From Corynebacterium choanae (GTDB lineage Bacteria; Actinomycetota; Actinomycetes; Mycobacteriales; Mycobacteriaceae), in NCBI RefSeq assembly GCF_003813965.1, contig NZ_CP033896.1, forward strand, positions 372,001 through 436,000: a stretch of DNA of 64,000 nt, written 5' to 3'. Position numbers and translations under genes: made by a program. The notes beneath the pieces were generated by a model, which had not been told where the DNA came from, searched no databases, and saw only the letters and a list, made by a program, of their open reading frames with translations. Position 1 is the stretch's first letter. Each line of letters begins with the position of its first letter. Below are positions 28,834 through 38,135 of the stretch, one piece after another.

Positions 28834-29246
28834 GAGTATTGCGTAGTCCTTTTGACTGTGTTCACACGTTGGGATGGGGGAGGTGATGGGATGTGCCGGT
28901 AGCTCACCTATCGCCTTGGCCACCAGCACATCGAAGCTGGTGATCAGCGGCGGCGAGGATCACCAACGGATATCACCATGGCGAACGTCGCTGCGCCACG
29001 ACCTGCAGGTCGGCTGCCTGGCAGCACTAAGCAGACCTGGCAGGTTGCACGTTCACCGGATCAGATCAGAATATGGCCAGCGGTGCGCTAATGCCAACAC
29101 TCGCCCCTGTACGGATGTGAACGCTCACCGGGGAGGGGAAAGATTCTGCCGCTGCTACAGCAAACGAGGATGCCGCGGGTAGCCATCCCGCCGGCTGTTG
29201 GACCTGGCGGGAAAATACGGCACTACCTGGCAGCATCAAGCAGTAA
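28834..29246. other. Spacer between rhodanese and potassium channel genes
   Basis: About 410 bases with no gene. A CCCGCC/GGCGGG inverted repeat lies near 29186-29213, downstream of the channel gene on the minus strand; its T-run would precede rather than follow the stem for that gene, so I do not call it a terminator. Confidence 0.4.
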
Positions 29247-31061
29247 CTATGGTGTAGTGCTGTCCTCATCCGCCGGATCCGTGGCGGCAGCTGCTGGTGG
29301 TTCGAACGCTGCGGTGTCTGCCACTGGCGGCGGTGGTGCAGCCGGATGTGGGCTGGCAGGTCTAGTCGAATGTGGGCTGGTTGGGGGAGTTGAATGCTCA
29401 TCCACCGCAGGTGATGGATGATTCGGTGATGCGCTGCGCCGGGTGGGATCGCTTGGAATCTGGTTGACACTTGGGGAAGGGGAGCTCGCCTGAGGGGTGG
29501 TAAATCCTTCCCGCTGCAGGCGACGACGGTGCACTGCGGGGGTGGGCTGCTCGTTGTCGGATATCGACGGTGAATCAGCCACTGCTGAAGATTCGGGGGA
29601 ATCCTGCCGGTTGCTGGCCGGTGGGGTTGGCTTTGCCACCTGGTTTGTTGTCGTAGGTGTTGCAGGGGATGGCGGACGGTGGCTTGTTGGGGGAGTGTCG
29701 GTGGCAGGTGGTGTTACCGAATCCGGCTGCGAGATACCGCTGCGACGACGACGTCGCTGCCACCAATGGCTGGGGGAGGCAGGATCGTTGCGGTGATGAT
29801 CTGACGGTGTTGGAGTGTGCGGCGGCACGAGTGTGCCAGCTTCGTCCAAATAGCGTTTCAACGACGAGGACATGTGGCGTCCCACGAGTTTCAACCCTTC
29901 GGTCAACGTGTATTGCTGCACAGCCTCCGGGGCGTGTGGCACACCACCGGTGTGTGCAGGCGGCAAACTGTCGGCCGATATGCCAGGATTTGCGGGATGA
30001 TCGATCTTCGGTGGGCATTGGTGCTGCCCAGGTTCGGTGGTGTTTTGTTCGGCACAACCCGCATCAGGTGCAGGATTGCTTCCAGCCGAGGGGGTTCCAA
30101 TGCGTGGAAGCGCCTCATTGCGGGATTCCTCCGCGAAGCCAGTCGGGGAAGATAACCCTGCTGTATCCCCTGCAGCATATGGGGGGTAGGTTGCCGCACC
30201 GTTTGCAGACCCTGTAGCCGGAGCAGTCGACTGGGCGAGTTCCCGGCGCAGATGATGCAGCTCTTGGCGCAAAGTTTGCACCTCGTCGAGCAGCAGTTTC
30301 CCCTGCACCTCGTTGGCTTCATCGTCGCTTACTTGTTGCACCAACCAGGCGGCCACTGTAGCGGTCACAATACCGGCAACCGCAATACCGCCGATCATCA
30401 ACACCACCCCGACGCCACGGCCAAAACTCGTCACCGGTGTGATATCGCCATAGCCGACAGTAGTGACCGTCACAATCGACCACCACAGTGCATCGCCGAA
30501 GGATTTAATCTGGCTGCCTGGCTGCCCATATTCGGCGTCATATATTGTCAACGCGGCAACCAAAATCATCAATGTGGAACCGATCGCCGTATAGATCGCC
30601 ACTGTCACCTGCTGGCTTTTCGTGGAGAAGCGTTGCATCAAAAACAGCACCGGCACGACGCGCAGCACCCGCAGCGGTCGAAACCAGGGCAGCAGCACCA
30701 CAATCAACTCATGCAAATGGGTGAAAAACCATTTCAGGCGGGGTTTCGCTAACGCCAAACGGACACAGTAGTCGATACCAAACACCAGCCACGTCAACCA
30801 CATGCCCAATTCGGCGATTTGGGTGCCGCGGGCATCCGTTTTGCCTAAGGCTGCGCCGGTAAACAGCACCAAAAACACCACCGAGGCCAACAGCATTGGC
30901 CCTTCAACGCTGGCCTCCCATTTCTTTTGTGGGGGCGCATCTTCGGGAACATCCGGATAAAACACCGCATTGTAGGCATAGCGAATCCGGGCAAGACCCT
31001 GCCGAAGCGTATGCACTGCTGCTGGTGGGGTGTCTGACGAATGCGAATCAGCCATGGGCAT
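29247..31061 (-). CDS. Voltage-gated-type potassium channel with long disordered tail
   Basis: 604 aa. The first 260 residues form a six-helix cation channel: an S4-like segment 'RPLRVLRVVPVLFLMQR' at about 128-144 and the potassium filter TVGYGD at 201-206 inside 'DALWWSIVTVTTVGYGDITPVT'. A coiled coil ('DEVQTLRQELHHLRRELAQ') follows near 255-280. The last 320 residues are Pro/Ser/Thr-rich and probably unstructured, much longer than in bacterial Kv-like channels (usually 230-280 aa in total). It sits in the inner membrane. Two starts are possible, ATG 31061 or ATG 31055, two codons apart. Confidence 0.9.
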   Translation of the reverse strand: MPMADSHSSDTPPAAVHTLRQGLARIRYAYNAVFYPDVPEDAPPQKKWEASVEGPMLLASVVFLVLFTGAALGKTDARGTQIAELGMWLTWLVFGIDYCVRLALAKPRLKWFFTHLHELIVVLLPWFRPLRVLRVVPVLFLMQRFSTKSQQVTVAIYTAIGSTLMILVAALTIYDAEYGQPGSQIKSFGDALWWSIVTVTTVGYGDITPVTSFGRGVGVVLMIGGIAVAGIVTATVAAWLVQQVSDDEANEVQGKLLLDEVQTLRQELHHLRRELAQSTAPATGSANGAATYPPYAAGDTAGLSSPTGFAEESRNEALPRIGTPSAGSNPAPDAGCAEQNTTEPGQHQCPPKIDHPANPGISADSLPPAHTGGVPHAPEAVQQYTLTEGLKLVGRHMSSSLKRYLDEAGTLVPPHTPTPSDHHRNDPASPSHWWQRRRRRSGISQPDSVTPPATDTPPTSHRPPSPATPTTTNQVAKPTPPASNRQDSPESSAVADSPSISDNEQPTPAVHRRRLQREGFTTPQASSPSPSVNQIPSDPTRRSASPNHPSPAVDEHSTPPTSPHSTRPASPHPAAPPPPVADTAAFEPPAAAATDPADEDSTTP

Positions 31062-31568
31062 AAGTTTGCCATGAACTCGTCAATTCCGGTGGCCGCAAGC
31101 ACCCAGCAGCCGCCGCGCCTGCGGTGGGTAACACCTGAGCAGAACAACACCGACACGTGCAACAAAGCCACAGTTGCACCTTGTCCCCGCGGAACCCCCG
31201 CCGCATCCTGGTGGGTGAACCCCGGCCACACACCGCCCCCGCACCCCGGCGCGCCCGCACCGGGGTGATAAACCAATCCAGGCAAGCCACAGGCGCGCCC
31301 CTGGCCAGAACCTGAAACAATCGCAATCCGGCGAAGCCACCATCGGGGAGAACCACAACCCGAAAAACCACACCACCCGGACTGCTGCCAGTTGTGAGCT
31401 GTGCCAGCAGTCCGGGTGGGACATAAGAATGTTCGGCAAACCAGCGCACTATTTGGTGTGGGCAACCCCCGATTGGTGGAAGGTGTGCCGGTGCGCGGCG
31501 GTTACCGCCACTGAAGCCGTGCCCACCAAATCGTCGGGGGCAGTACGTTCAGCGTTGGGGAAAATCGA
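31062..31568. other. Spacer between potassium channel and ppa
   Basis: About 500 bases, GC-rich. Several open frames cross it in all directions, but none shows a known family or plausible start, and their lengths are what GC-rich sequence gives by chance. Confidence 0.4.
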
Positions 31569-32045
31569 TTAGCCCTGGTAGCGGTCTTTCGCCTCGGCAA
31601 GGATCTGTTCCGCGGCGGCCTTGTCGCCCCAGCCGGTGCCAGAGACTTCCTTGCCCTTCTCGAGATCCTTGTAGTGGACGAAGAAATGCTCAATTTCGTC
31701 GCGCAGATGCTGCGGCACATCGTCGATGGTCTGCATGTGGTCGTAGCGGACATCATCAAGCACGCAGATCAGCTTGTCGTCGCCGCCGGCCTCATCGGTC
31801 ATGTTGAACACCCCAAGCACGCGGGCATCCACCAGGCAGCCGGGAAATACCGGCTCCGGAAGGATGACAAGTGCATCCAGCGGATCGCCGTCTTCGCCGA
31901 GGGTGTGGTCGATAAACCCATAGTCGGTCGGATAAGCCATCGGGGTAAACAGATAACGGTCAAGCTTCACCTTGCCGGTCTCGTGGTCAACCTCATACTT
32001 GTTCCGGGAACCGGCCGGGATTTCGATAGTAACTTCAACGCTCAT
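31569..32045 (-). CDS. ppa: Inorganic pyrophosphatase (family I)
   Basis: 158 aa soluble enzyme that splits pyrophosphate and so drives biosynthesis. ATG 32045 opens with '[30 protein letters not shown]', the canonical start. The catalytic core '[25 protein letters not shown]' contains the conserved Asp trio, followed by '[15 protein letters not shown]' and '[12 protein letters not shown]'. Length and motifs are normal. The longer frame to 32153 is not family-like. In many corynebacteria ppa lies beside dacB; here four other genes and 6 kb separate them. Confidence 0.97.
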   Translation of the reverse strand: MSVEVTIEIPAGSRNKYEVDHETGKVKLDRYLFTPMAYPTDYGFIDHTLGEDGDPLDALVILPEPVFPGCLVDARVLGVFNMTDEAGGDDKLICVLDDVRYDHMQTIDDVPQHLRDEIEHFFVHYKDLEKGKEVSGTGWGDKAAAEQILAEAKDRYQG

Positions 32046-32747
32046 AGCAGCACACATGCCTTTACTTGGGTGAGTATCTTGCGGCCAACAGCTGCCGGGA
32101 AGATACCGGGCTGGCTGGCAACAGGTACAACTGATCAATGATCTGGTGTTCACACTGTGGGCAACAGCAGCAGATTAAGGCAGCGGACAGCACGATGCTG
32201 CTGCCGCGCAGCTGAAAAACCCGTGACCGGTGATGCCACAGGCGTCTGTGCACATGTGAAAACACCCAGCAGTCTAGTCGTATTCGCCCGGCTGCGTGAC
32301 ACTGCCCAACGAAAACCGGCGACTTTGAGGATGTGACCATCGTCGCGGAAACCGGGGACAGCGGGGCAAAAGAAGTACCTGGTGCTGCCGGAAGTAACAA
32401 TTGCCGCATACCCCACCTGCTCTTCGGCCAGATCCTGCCAGATCTACGGATCATCCCAGCGGAATAACAGGTCGCTGCCAGGAAACGGCGGCATACTATG
32501 CGCAGTAGGAACGCAAGTCTGCTGTGTGAAAATTCACGACTGCACACTGCAGAAGATAGCCAAGCTGACAGGTGGAATACTGCTTGCTTCGTGTCGCAGC
32601 AGGCACCGCACCCCGGTGCCTGTGACATGTATGTAGCCGCCGCTGATCCCGGCTGGGGTGTAGCAGCCGTGGCACGCCGCCAGGATTGCCCTTGTGTTCC
32701 GCAGTTTGTATCCCCGTGTATCTCCCTTACCGCAAAGGAACACCGCA
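32046..32747. other. Spacer between ppa and CPBP protease
   Basis: About 700 bases between divergent genes. No gene could be supported. AAAGGAA at 32734-32740 is the ribosome site of the protease gene; promoters for both sides must lie here but were not resolved. Confidence 0.4.
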
Positions 32748-33554
32748 ATGCGTCGCGACTATGGCCGGATCCTTCGACTCATCGCAATCTACTATTTGCT
32801 GGCGGCAACCGGATTCGGCATCGCCCACTACGGATTCGGGATCAACTACACCGACCAAGCCATGATGCTTGCCGGTATCCCCATGATGGGCGTCCTCGCC
32901 GGTGTGGTGTGGTGGAACCTGCGAACACTGCACCCGCAATGGAATACCTGGCGTCAATTCACCTGGCGCTGGGACTATACCCCGATAGCGGCCGTACCAA
33001 TCCTCACCCTGCTCGGGGTGGTGTCCACCTATGTGGAGGCCGCGATCGCCGGCACCTTCAGCTGGGTACTCCCCGCAGCAACCGTAGTCGCCGCCTGCAT
33101 CGGATTTGCAGAAGAAGGCATGTTCCGCAGACTCATCCTCGATATGCCTGCAGCTCGCAGCAGCCTCGGCGGGATGATCCTTGCATTTGCTACCTCGGTG
33201 ATCAGTTTCGCACTGTTGCACATGATGAACGTATTCGCGGGACTGTCTATCAGCGATGCCTGGAATCAGACGCTCTACACGGTGCGCTTCGGCGTGGTTG
33301 CGGCACTCATCTATCTGGTGACCCGCAACTTTGTGGCCGTCGCCGTCTGGCATATGGGCATTGACTACAGTCTTTTTGTGAGCCAAGTCGGTGTGTTTCG
33401 CGCTGATGCAATCCTTGGCCTGGGGGTGGACTGGATCTGTAAAATCACCACCATCTTGTGCCTGTGCTACGCGCTCGTCGGCCTCTATCGGTGGTGGAAA
33501 GCAGGCCACCGGGGTGCACCCCAACTCAACCCGTGGGCGACACACACGCTATAG
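32748..33554 (+). CDS. CPBP family intramembrane metalloprotease
   Basis: 268 aa with about eight membrane helices. The three signatures of the CPBP (CAAX protease/bacteriocin-processing, Abi) family are present: 'GFAEEGMFRRLIL' (EExxxR, about 123-131), 'ISFALLHMMNVFAG' (FxxxH, about 162-167) and 'AVWHMGIDY' (final His, about 204-213). Members cleave substrates inside the membrane; some give immunity to bacteriocins. The start ATG 32748 has AAAGGAA seven bases upstream. Neighbours give no hint of a substrate. Confidence 0.9.
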   Translation: MRRDYGRILRLIAIYYLLAATGFGIAHYGFGINYTDQAMMLAGIPMMGVLAGVVWWNLRTLHPQWNTWRQFTWRWDYTPIAAVPILTLLGVVSTYVEAAIAGTFSWVLPAATVVAACIGFAEEGMFRRLILDMPAARSSLGGMILAFATSVISFALLHMMNVFAGLSISDAWNQTLYTVRFGVVAALIYLVTRNFVAVAVWHMGIDYSLFVSQVGVFRADAILGLGVDWICKITTILCLCYALVGLYRWWKAGHRGAPQLNPWATHTL

Positions 33555-33967
33555 CGCCACAGCTGAAAAGACACCGCCCTGGCATGCCTGGTGTTTCCAA
33601 GGTGTGCACCTTATCTCGTCACACTTACCGCGCCGGGCCGCATCACACCGCGCCGCAAGCTACAGACTGCAGCGATAGCGCTAGGCGACGAGCAGTGTTG
33701 CACGGGAAAACTGCGAGATCCCTAACACTGGCTAGTGGCACATCGGCCAGATCACCACAGCCGGTGGCGCGCCGGGTTATTCACGAAAACCGTGCTCATA
33801 CTAGCCACCCCAGGTGGCCGCGTTTTATTCTTACACTTTATCTGCCTGCCAGGAGCGCAACAATGATTGTGCATCCCGCACTGCTGTGAAGCTGGCAGGC
33901 GCTGCAGAGCCCAGAAAAAACACTGCAGTCACCGATGTAGCTGAAGAATGGTGTAACCAACGCTTTG
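33555..33967. other. Spacer upstream of the GH13 gene
   Basis: About 410 bases. It contains an eight-codon open frame with a good ribosome site (33863-33889) inside a GCCTGCCAG...CTGGCAGGC inverted repeat; otherwise nothing is recognised. Confidence 0.45.
33863..33889 (+). other. Possible leader mini-ORF (8 codons) before the GH13 gene
   Basis: ATG 33863 follows AGGAG (33851-33855) by seven bases and encodes MIVHPALL before TGA. It lies 78 bases upstream of the GH13 start, and a nine-base inverted repeat, GCCTGCCAG and CTGGCAGGC, brackets it. The ribosome site is better than that of the GH13 gene itself. A leader peptide or an upstream ORF affecting expression is possible; chance is also possible. 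Confidence 0.3.
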
Positions 33968-35860
33968 ATGAATACGCAATCCCAACAACCCGGCAAACAG
34001 CCAACCACAACACAACAGCAACCCTCCCCTTCACAAACCGGGGCACGTCCCTTAGTGCAGGAACAGCTCGCAGCCACTGATCATCTGCAGCCGGCCGCAC
34101 CGAAGGGGGATGCTTCCCAAACCCCGGTCGTGGAAGGCATGGGTGCAATTCCGCTGCCCGATGGTGGCTACGCCTTCCGGGTGTGGGCACCCAATGCGAC
34201 ATGTGTCAGTGTGGTTGGTGATTTCAACAATTGGAATGACACTGCCCATCCGCTGCACAGCGAAGGTGCCGGCAACTTCTACGGGGTGGTGCCGGAGGCT
34301 GCCACCGGTGACGAATACCAATTCGCCATCGTCAACGGTGATGCCACCTTTTTTCGCATCGACCCGCGGGCATTGAAAGTCACCAATTCGGTGGGCAACG
34401 GTGTGCTGTACAACCATGCCGATTTTGACTGGGAAGGCGACAATTTTGTCTGCCCTGGTCTGCACGAGCTGGTGATCTATGAAACCCACATTGGGTCGTT
34501 TGTCGACAATGGTCTCGACAAGCCAGCCAATATTGACGATTTGGCCGCCAAGCTGGACTATTTGGTGAACCTTGGGGTAAACGCCATCGAACTGATGCCG
34601 CTGATGGAGTTTGCCGGCGATTATTCGTGGGGCTACAACCCGGCAAATATTTTCGCCGTCGAGTCTTCCTACGGCGGACCAGATGCCCTGAAACACTTCA
34701 TCAAACATGCCCACGCCCGTGGCCTGGCAGTGATAATCGACGTGGTGTACAACCATTTTGGTCCATCGGATCTATCGCTGTGGCAGTTTGACGGGTGGAG
34801 CGAAAACGACAAGGGCGGCATCTACTTCTATCAAGATTGGCGCTCCTCTACCCCATGGGGTGATACCCGACCGGACTATGGGCGCAGAGAAGTCCGCGAT
34901 TTTATCGCCGACAATGCGCGCATGTGGCTTTCGGATTATCACGCCGACGGGCTGCGGCTCGACATGACCCCATATATGCGCAAAGTGGACGGGTTCAGCG
35001 GGGATATTCCTGACGGCTGGTCGATGATGAGTGAAATTGGCTGGCTCGTGCGGGAAAACTTCCCAGGCAAGATTGTCATCGCGGAAGATTTGCACAATGA
35101 TCCAGCAGTCACCTCCGCGGAGGCATATGGCGGCAACATGCACGCCCAATGGGATTCGCAATTTGTCCATCCCATCCGGGAAGCGATCACCACCAGCGAT
35201 GATCATGCCCGGTCGGTAGAGGCGGTGAGCAACGCGGTCACCCACCAATATCATCACAGTTTTGATCGGGTGATCTACACCGAATCCCATGATGAGGTGG
35301 CCAACGGCTCGGCCCGGGTAACTACGGAAGTCGATAGTGCCAACCCGGATGGATGGGATGCACAGAAACGGGCTACGTTAGGGGCGGCATTGGTGTTGAC
35401 CAGCCCCGGTGTGCCGATGCTATTCCAAGGCCAAGAGTTTTTAGAAGATGAATGGTTCCGGGACACGGTGCCACTTGATTGGGAGCAGGCCTGGAAGTTT
35501 CGGGATATCACCCGAATGTTTAGGAACATGATTAGTCTGCGGCGGAATCTGGACGGTACCACCCCCGGGCTGACCGGCCCGGTGACCCGTGTTCTCTTCA
35601 GCGATGCAGCCGCCCAAGTGCTGGTGTATAGCCGGGAAACGCTGGACGGCAATGCGACGGTGGTGGCAGTGAATTTTGCCCGCGATCCTCGCGAAGTAAC
35701 AGTCACCATGCCTTATGACGCGACCTGGAAGGTGCGGTTAAACACTGATGCATCCACCTATTCCACCGTGTTTGGTGGGCATGAAACCTTTGGGTTTACT
35801 GGCCGCACCGGGCAGCTGTCGATAGGGCCGTTCACTGCCACGGTGCTCAGCGCCGGATAG
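33968..35860 (+). CDS. GH13 alpha-glucan enzyme, branching-enzyme-like, with CBM48
   Basis: About 630 aa. After a Gln/Thr-rich 50-residue start comes a CBM48/isoamylase N-terminal domain ('YAFRVWAPNATCVSVVGDFNNWN'), then the GH13 barrel with all four regions: 'DVVYNHFG', 'GLRLDMTPY' (nucleophile Asp), 'IAEDLHND' (acid/base Glu) and 'ESHDEV' (transition-state Asp), and an all-beta C-terminal domain. This layout fits 1,4-alpha-glucan branching enzymes or malto-oligosyltrehalose hydrolases; it is shorter than GlgB (about 730 aa) and lacks glg or tre neighbours. ATG 33968 follows a TTG; no strong ribosome site. Exact reaction uncertain. Confidence 0.88.
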   Translation: MNTQSQQPGKQPTTTQQQPSPSQTGARPLVQEQLAATDHLQPAAPKGDASQTPVVEGMGAIPLPDGGYAFRVWAPNATCVSVVGDFNNWNDTAHPLHSEGAGNFYGVVPEAATGDEYQFAIVNGDATFFRIDPRALKVTNSVGNGVLYNHADFDWEGDNFVCPGLHELVIYETHIGSFVDNGLDKPANIDDLAAKLDYLVNLGVNAIELMPLMEFAGDYSWGYNPANIFAVESSYGGPDALKHFIKHAHARGLAVIIDVVYNHFGPSDLSLWQFDGWSENDKGGIYFYQDWRSSTPWGDTRPDYGRREVRDFIADNARMWLSDYHADGLRLDMTPYMRKVDGFSGDIPDGWSMMSEIGWLVRENFPGKIVIAEDLHNDPAVTSAEAYGGNMHAQWDSQFVHPIREAITTSDDHARSVEAVSNAVTHQYHHSFDRVIYTESHDEVANGSARVTTEVDSANPDGWDAQKRATLGAALVLTSPGVPMLFQGQEFLEDEWFRDTVPLDWEQAWKFRDITRMFRNMISLRRNLDGTTPGLTGPVTRVLFSDAAAQVLVYSRETLDGNATVVAVNFARDPREVTVTMPYDATWKVRLNTDASTYSTVFGGHETFGFTGRTGQLSIGPFTATVLSAG

Positions 35861-35904
35861 GGGATGTGGTTGGCCAGTGTTTGCTGGCAAAAAAGGGGGA
35901 ATAG

Positions 35905-35933
35905 GCAGGTGGCGCACATGCGCCACCTGCTTT
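35905..35933 (+). terminator. Terminator after the GH13 gene
   Basis: GCAGGTGGCGCA and TGCGCCACCTGC form 12 perfect pairs around a two-base loop, followed by TTT, 44 bases after the stop. Confidence 0.85.
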
Positions 35934-36068
35934 GTGCGGTGTTGTTCACGGCTGGCATAGGGTGCGTGCTTGCCGCGCACACTAGCGGGATGCGTTGCCG
36001 CGCTGCCAGGTGTGGCGGTACAACTCGGCGGGTTGTGCAACAAGTGGGTGGGGAAGTTGTCTGATTGC

Positions 36069-36101
36069 GGGGGTGTCGGGGGTGATGGGATTGGTTGGGG
36101 G
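36069..36101 (+). other. Possible G-quadruplex motif
   Basis: Four G-runs of 5, 5, 3 and 5 bases at 36069, 36078, 36087 and 36097 are separated by loops of 4, 4 and 7 bases, which fits the usual G3+N1-7 rule. It is intergenic, upstream of the MFS gene. Confidence 0.45.
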
Positions 36102-36443
36102 ATGGCGGCGGAGTTTCGCGTGAGACTGTGGGGGAGGATGCCGCGATCGGAGCGGGGATGGGGGATTTTCCAGCAGCATTAAGCGTGTGTAACTTGGGGT
36201 GATTTTTCCTTACAAGGTTGGGTGCTTCCTGCCAGAATCCGGAAGTGTCCGTCATGTGAGATGCGTGCTAGTGTCCTGATGGGTTTGCATGGGGACGCAG
36301 CGCGTATGTTGTTGTGGCCTTTGCGACCTTGCATAGGGAATGCTCGACGAATGTTGCCACCGCCAGGCGTGGATGGTTTTTCCGTCGTCTGCCTCCTTAT
36401 GTGTTATTTGTCCGGCACATCGTTTGTAAGGACTCCGGTTACC

Positions 36444-37856
36444 ATGTCAGATGCTTCACAAGCTTCCGCGGCGATTGTGCCTGCCCCCAGCGCCGCCGCG
36501 TCGCGGCCACGGATTTTCGCCGCCACTTTTGTCTCTGAGATTGCTGTCGGCGCCCATGTTGGTGGTGTTGGTGCGCTTATCGCACTGCTCAGCGTCGATT
36601 TCGGGTTGCCGATCAGCCACTTTGCGATCCTCGGATCATTCCTCGGGGTTGGCATGGTCGGTTTTTCGCTGCTGTCGAAATGGTTGATGAAAGCTACCGC
36701 CGGGATGGTGCTGCAGCTGGCAGCAACCCTGGTGATTGTTGGTGCCCTCGGTTTGGCGTTCGCCCCGTGGGCGAATGTGGCTATCGCTTCGGGATTGTCG
36801 GTGGCTTTAGGTACATCGCTGGTGATTTTGATTGTGCCGGCGGTCCTCGCCGGGCCGCGGCGCGCCCGCGATATTGCGCTGGCTAACGGTGCATCGTCGG
36901 CGGCTTCCATTGTCAGTCCGCTGCTCTACGGATTGTTTGCATCCATTCCGTGGCTGGAAGGCCGCTGGGCAGCGTTGATGCTTGCTTTGCCAGCAATCTA
37001 TGTGTTGGCCACTATTCGCCACGTCGACTTTGTTGATACGCCTTCCGCGTTTGCGGAACGGTGGGCTGGCCGCCGGACGAAACGTCGCAAAGATCTTGCC
37101 GACAAGTTTGGGGCGGTGGAATCGGTGCAGGCCTTTGGCGGCGCCGAACAGGTTGCTGAAGACGAAATGGGTCGTGCTGCCCTCCCGCAGGCGGCTGGTG
37201 CTGTCCACGAGCCGAATATTAGCCAGGGTCGTGCACCGGTGACGAAGAAGCAACGCATCCAGGTTGGTATGGGGCTTGCCCGGGTCGCCTTGTCGCTCGT
37301 CGCCGAGTTTGCGCTCTACACCTGGGGTGTGGCGCGTCTGCTGGAGATCGGGGTGCCGAATGCGACCGCTGCCACCTTAGGTGCGGTGTTCCCGCTGGGG
37401 ATGGCTGCCGGGCGTTTATCGGCCGGTATTTTGATCCGTTGGCGCTATATTTTCGTCACCTCCATTGCCGCTTCGATGATCGGCACCATCATTATCGGTA
37501 CCGGCACGTCACTGCCGTGGCTGATTTTCGGGTTGCTGCTGGCCGGTTGCGGCAACGCGCTGCTGTATCCGATCACGGTCGACGATTTAGTTGCCCAGCC
37601 GTCACTGTCGGCAAACCGGGCGGCTGCCCTGTCCGCGCTTTCCGGCGGGGTAGTGGTGTTCATCATGCCGATTTTGCTGGCATGGGTGCAGCAGTTCCTT
37701 TCCCTCGGGCATTCGCTGCTGCTGTTATTCCCCATTACGCTGCTGTTGTTTGTGCTGCCCAGCGGACGGCATTCCAGCACGGTTCGCCGATCCCGGCGGC
37801 GGGGCAAACGCATCGATGCGGAAATCCACAACTCACCGGCACCGCGGGTGCAATAG
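36444..37856 (+). CDS. Major facilitator superfamily transporter
   Basis: 470 aa with twelve hydrophobic segments, six on each side of a long polar loop at about 210-280 ('RWAGRRTKRRKDLADKFG...'). Helix-rich stretches such as 'LIALLSVDFGLPISHFAILGSFLGVGMVGFSLLSKW' and 'LGAVFPLGMAAGRLSAGILIRWRYIF' fit the MFS fold. No motif identifies the substrate; Arg/Lys-rich central loop and tail are unusual but not diagnostic. ATG 36444 is chosen because TAAGGA lies about ten bases upstream and the longer frame is not membrane-like. Confidence 0.85.
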   Translation: MSDASQASAAIVPAPSAAASRPRIFAATFVSEIAVGAHVGGVGALIALLSVDFGLPISHFAILGSFLGVGMVGFSLLSKWLMKATAGMVLQLAATLVIVGALGLAFAPWANVAIASGLSVALGTSLVILIVPAVLAGPRRARDIALANGASSAASIVSPLLYGLFASIPWLEGRWAALMLALPAIYVLATIRHVDFVDTPSAFAERWAGRRTKRRKDLADKFGAVESVQAFGGAEQVAEDEMGRAALPQAAGAVHEPNISQGRAPVTKKQRIQVGMGLARVALSLVAEFALYTWGVARLLEIGVPNATAATLGAVFPLGMAAGRLSAGILIRWRYIFVTSIAASMIGTIIIGTGTSLPWLIFGLLLAGCGNALLYPITVDDLVAQPSLSANRAAALSALSGGVVVFIMPILLAWVQQFLSLGHSLLLLFPITLLLFVLPSGRHSSTVRRSRRRGKRIDAEIHNSPAPRVQ

Positions 37857-37941
37857 GTGCGGCCATACGAGCCGGAAAACCCCAGCGGGGAACAGTCGGT
37901 GGGTGCACTACATGCACGGTGGTGGGAACATCACTTTGCCA

Positions 37942-37963
37942 CGGTGCTGGCGTGCCAGCACCG
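37942..37963. repeat. Inverted repeat between MFS gene and dacB
   Basis: CGGTGCTGGC and GCCAGCACCG form ten perfect pairs around two bases, 85 bases after the MFS stop. There is no T-run, so it may be a weak terminator or a protein-binding palindrome. Confidence 0.55.
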
Positions 37964-38135
37964 CTGCGCCGACGGGCGCTCACCGGCTGCTGCAGGCCGA
38001 GTAGCCGCTTGGTGATAGACGCTGCTCACTGTTGCCGTGTTTCGCCGCGCCACGGCCCAGGGAGGGTATAGCTGGTGGTAGGTTGGTGCGAATCGGGCTA
38101 TGTTGCCTGGAATAACACTGGGGAAGGGTGATGGT

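Larger units (their letters stand above)
35861..36443. other. Spacer between GH13 and MFS genes
   Basis: About 580 bases. It contains the terminator at 35905-35933 and a G-run cluster at 36069-36101. TAAGGA near 36427 is the ribosome site of the MFS gene. Confidence 0.5.

Noticed and set aside
29186..29213. CCCGCC/GGCGGG repeat as terminator of the potassium channel gene
   Set aside because: On the minus strand the T-run would lie before the stem, not after it.
31048..31449. Open frame of 133 codons on the minus strand upstream of ppa
   Set aside because: Cys/Arg/Gly-rich sequence typical of chance frames in GC-rich DNA; no family, no ribosome site, and overlaps the start of the potassium channel gene.
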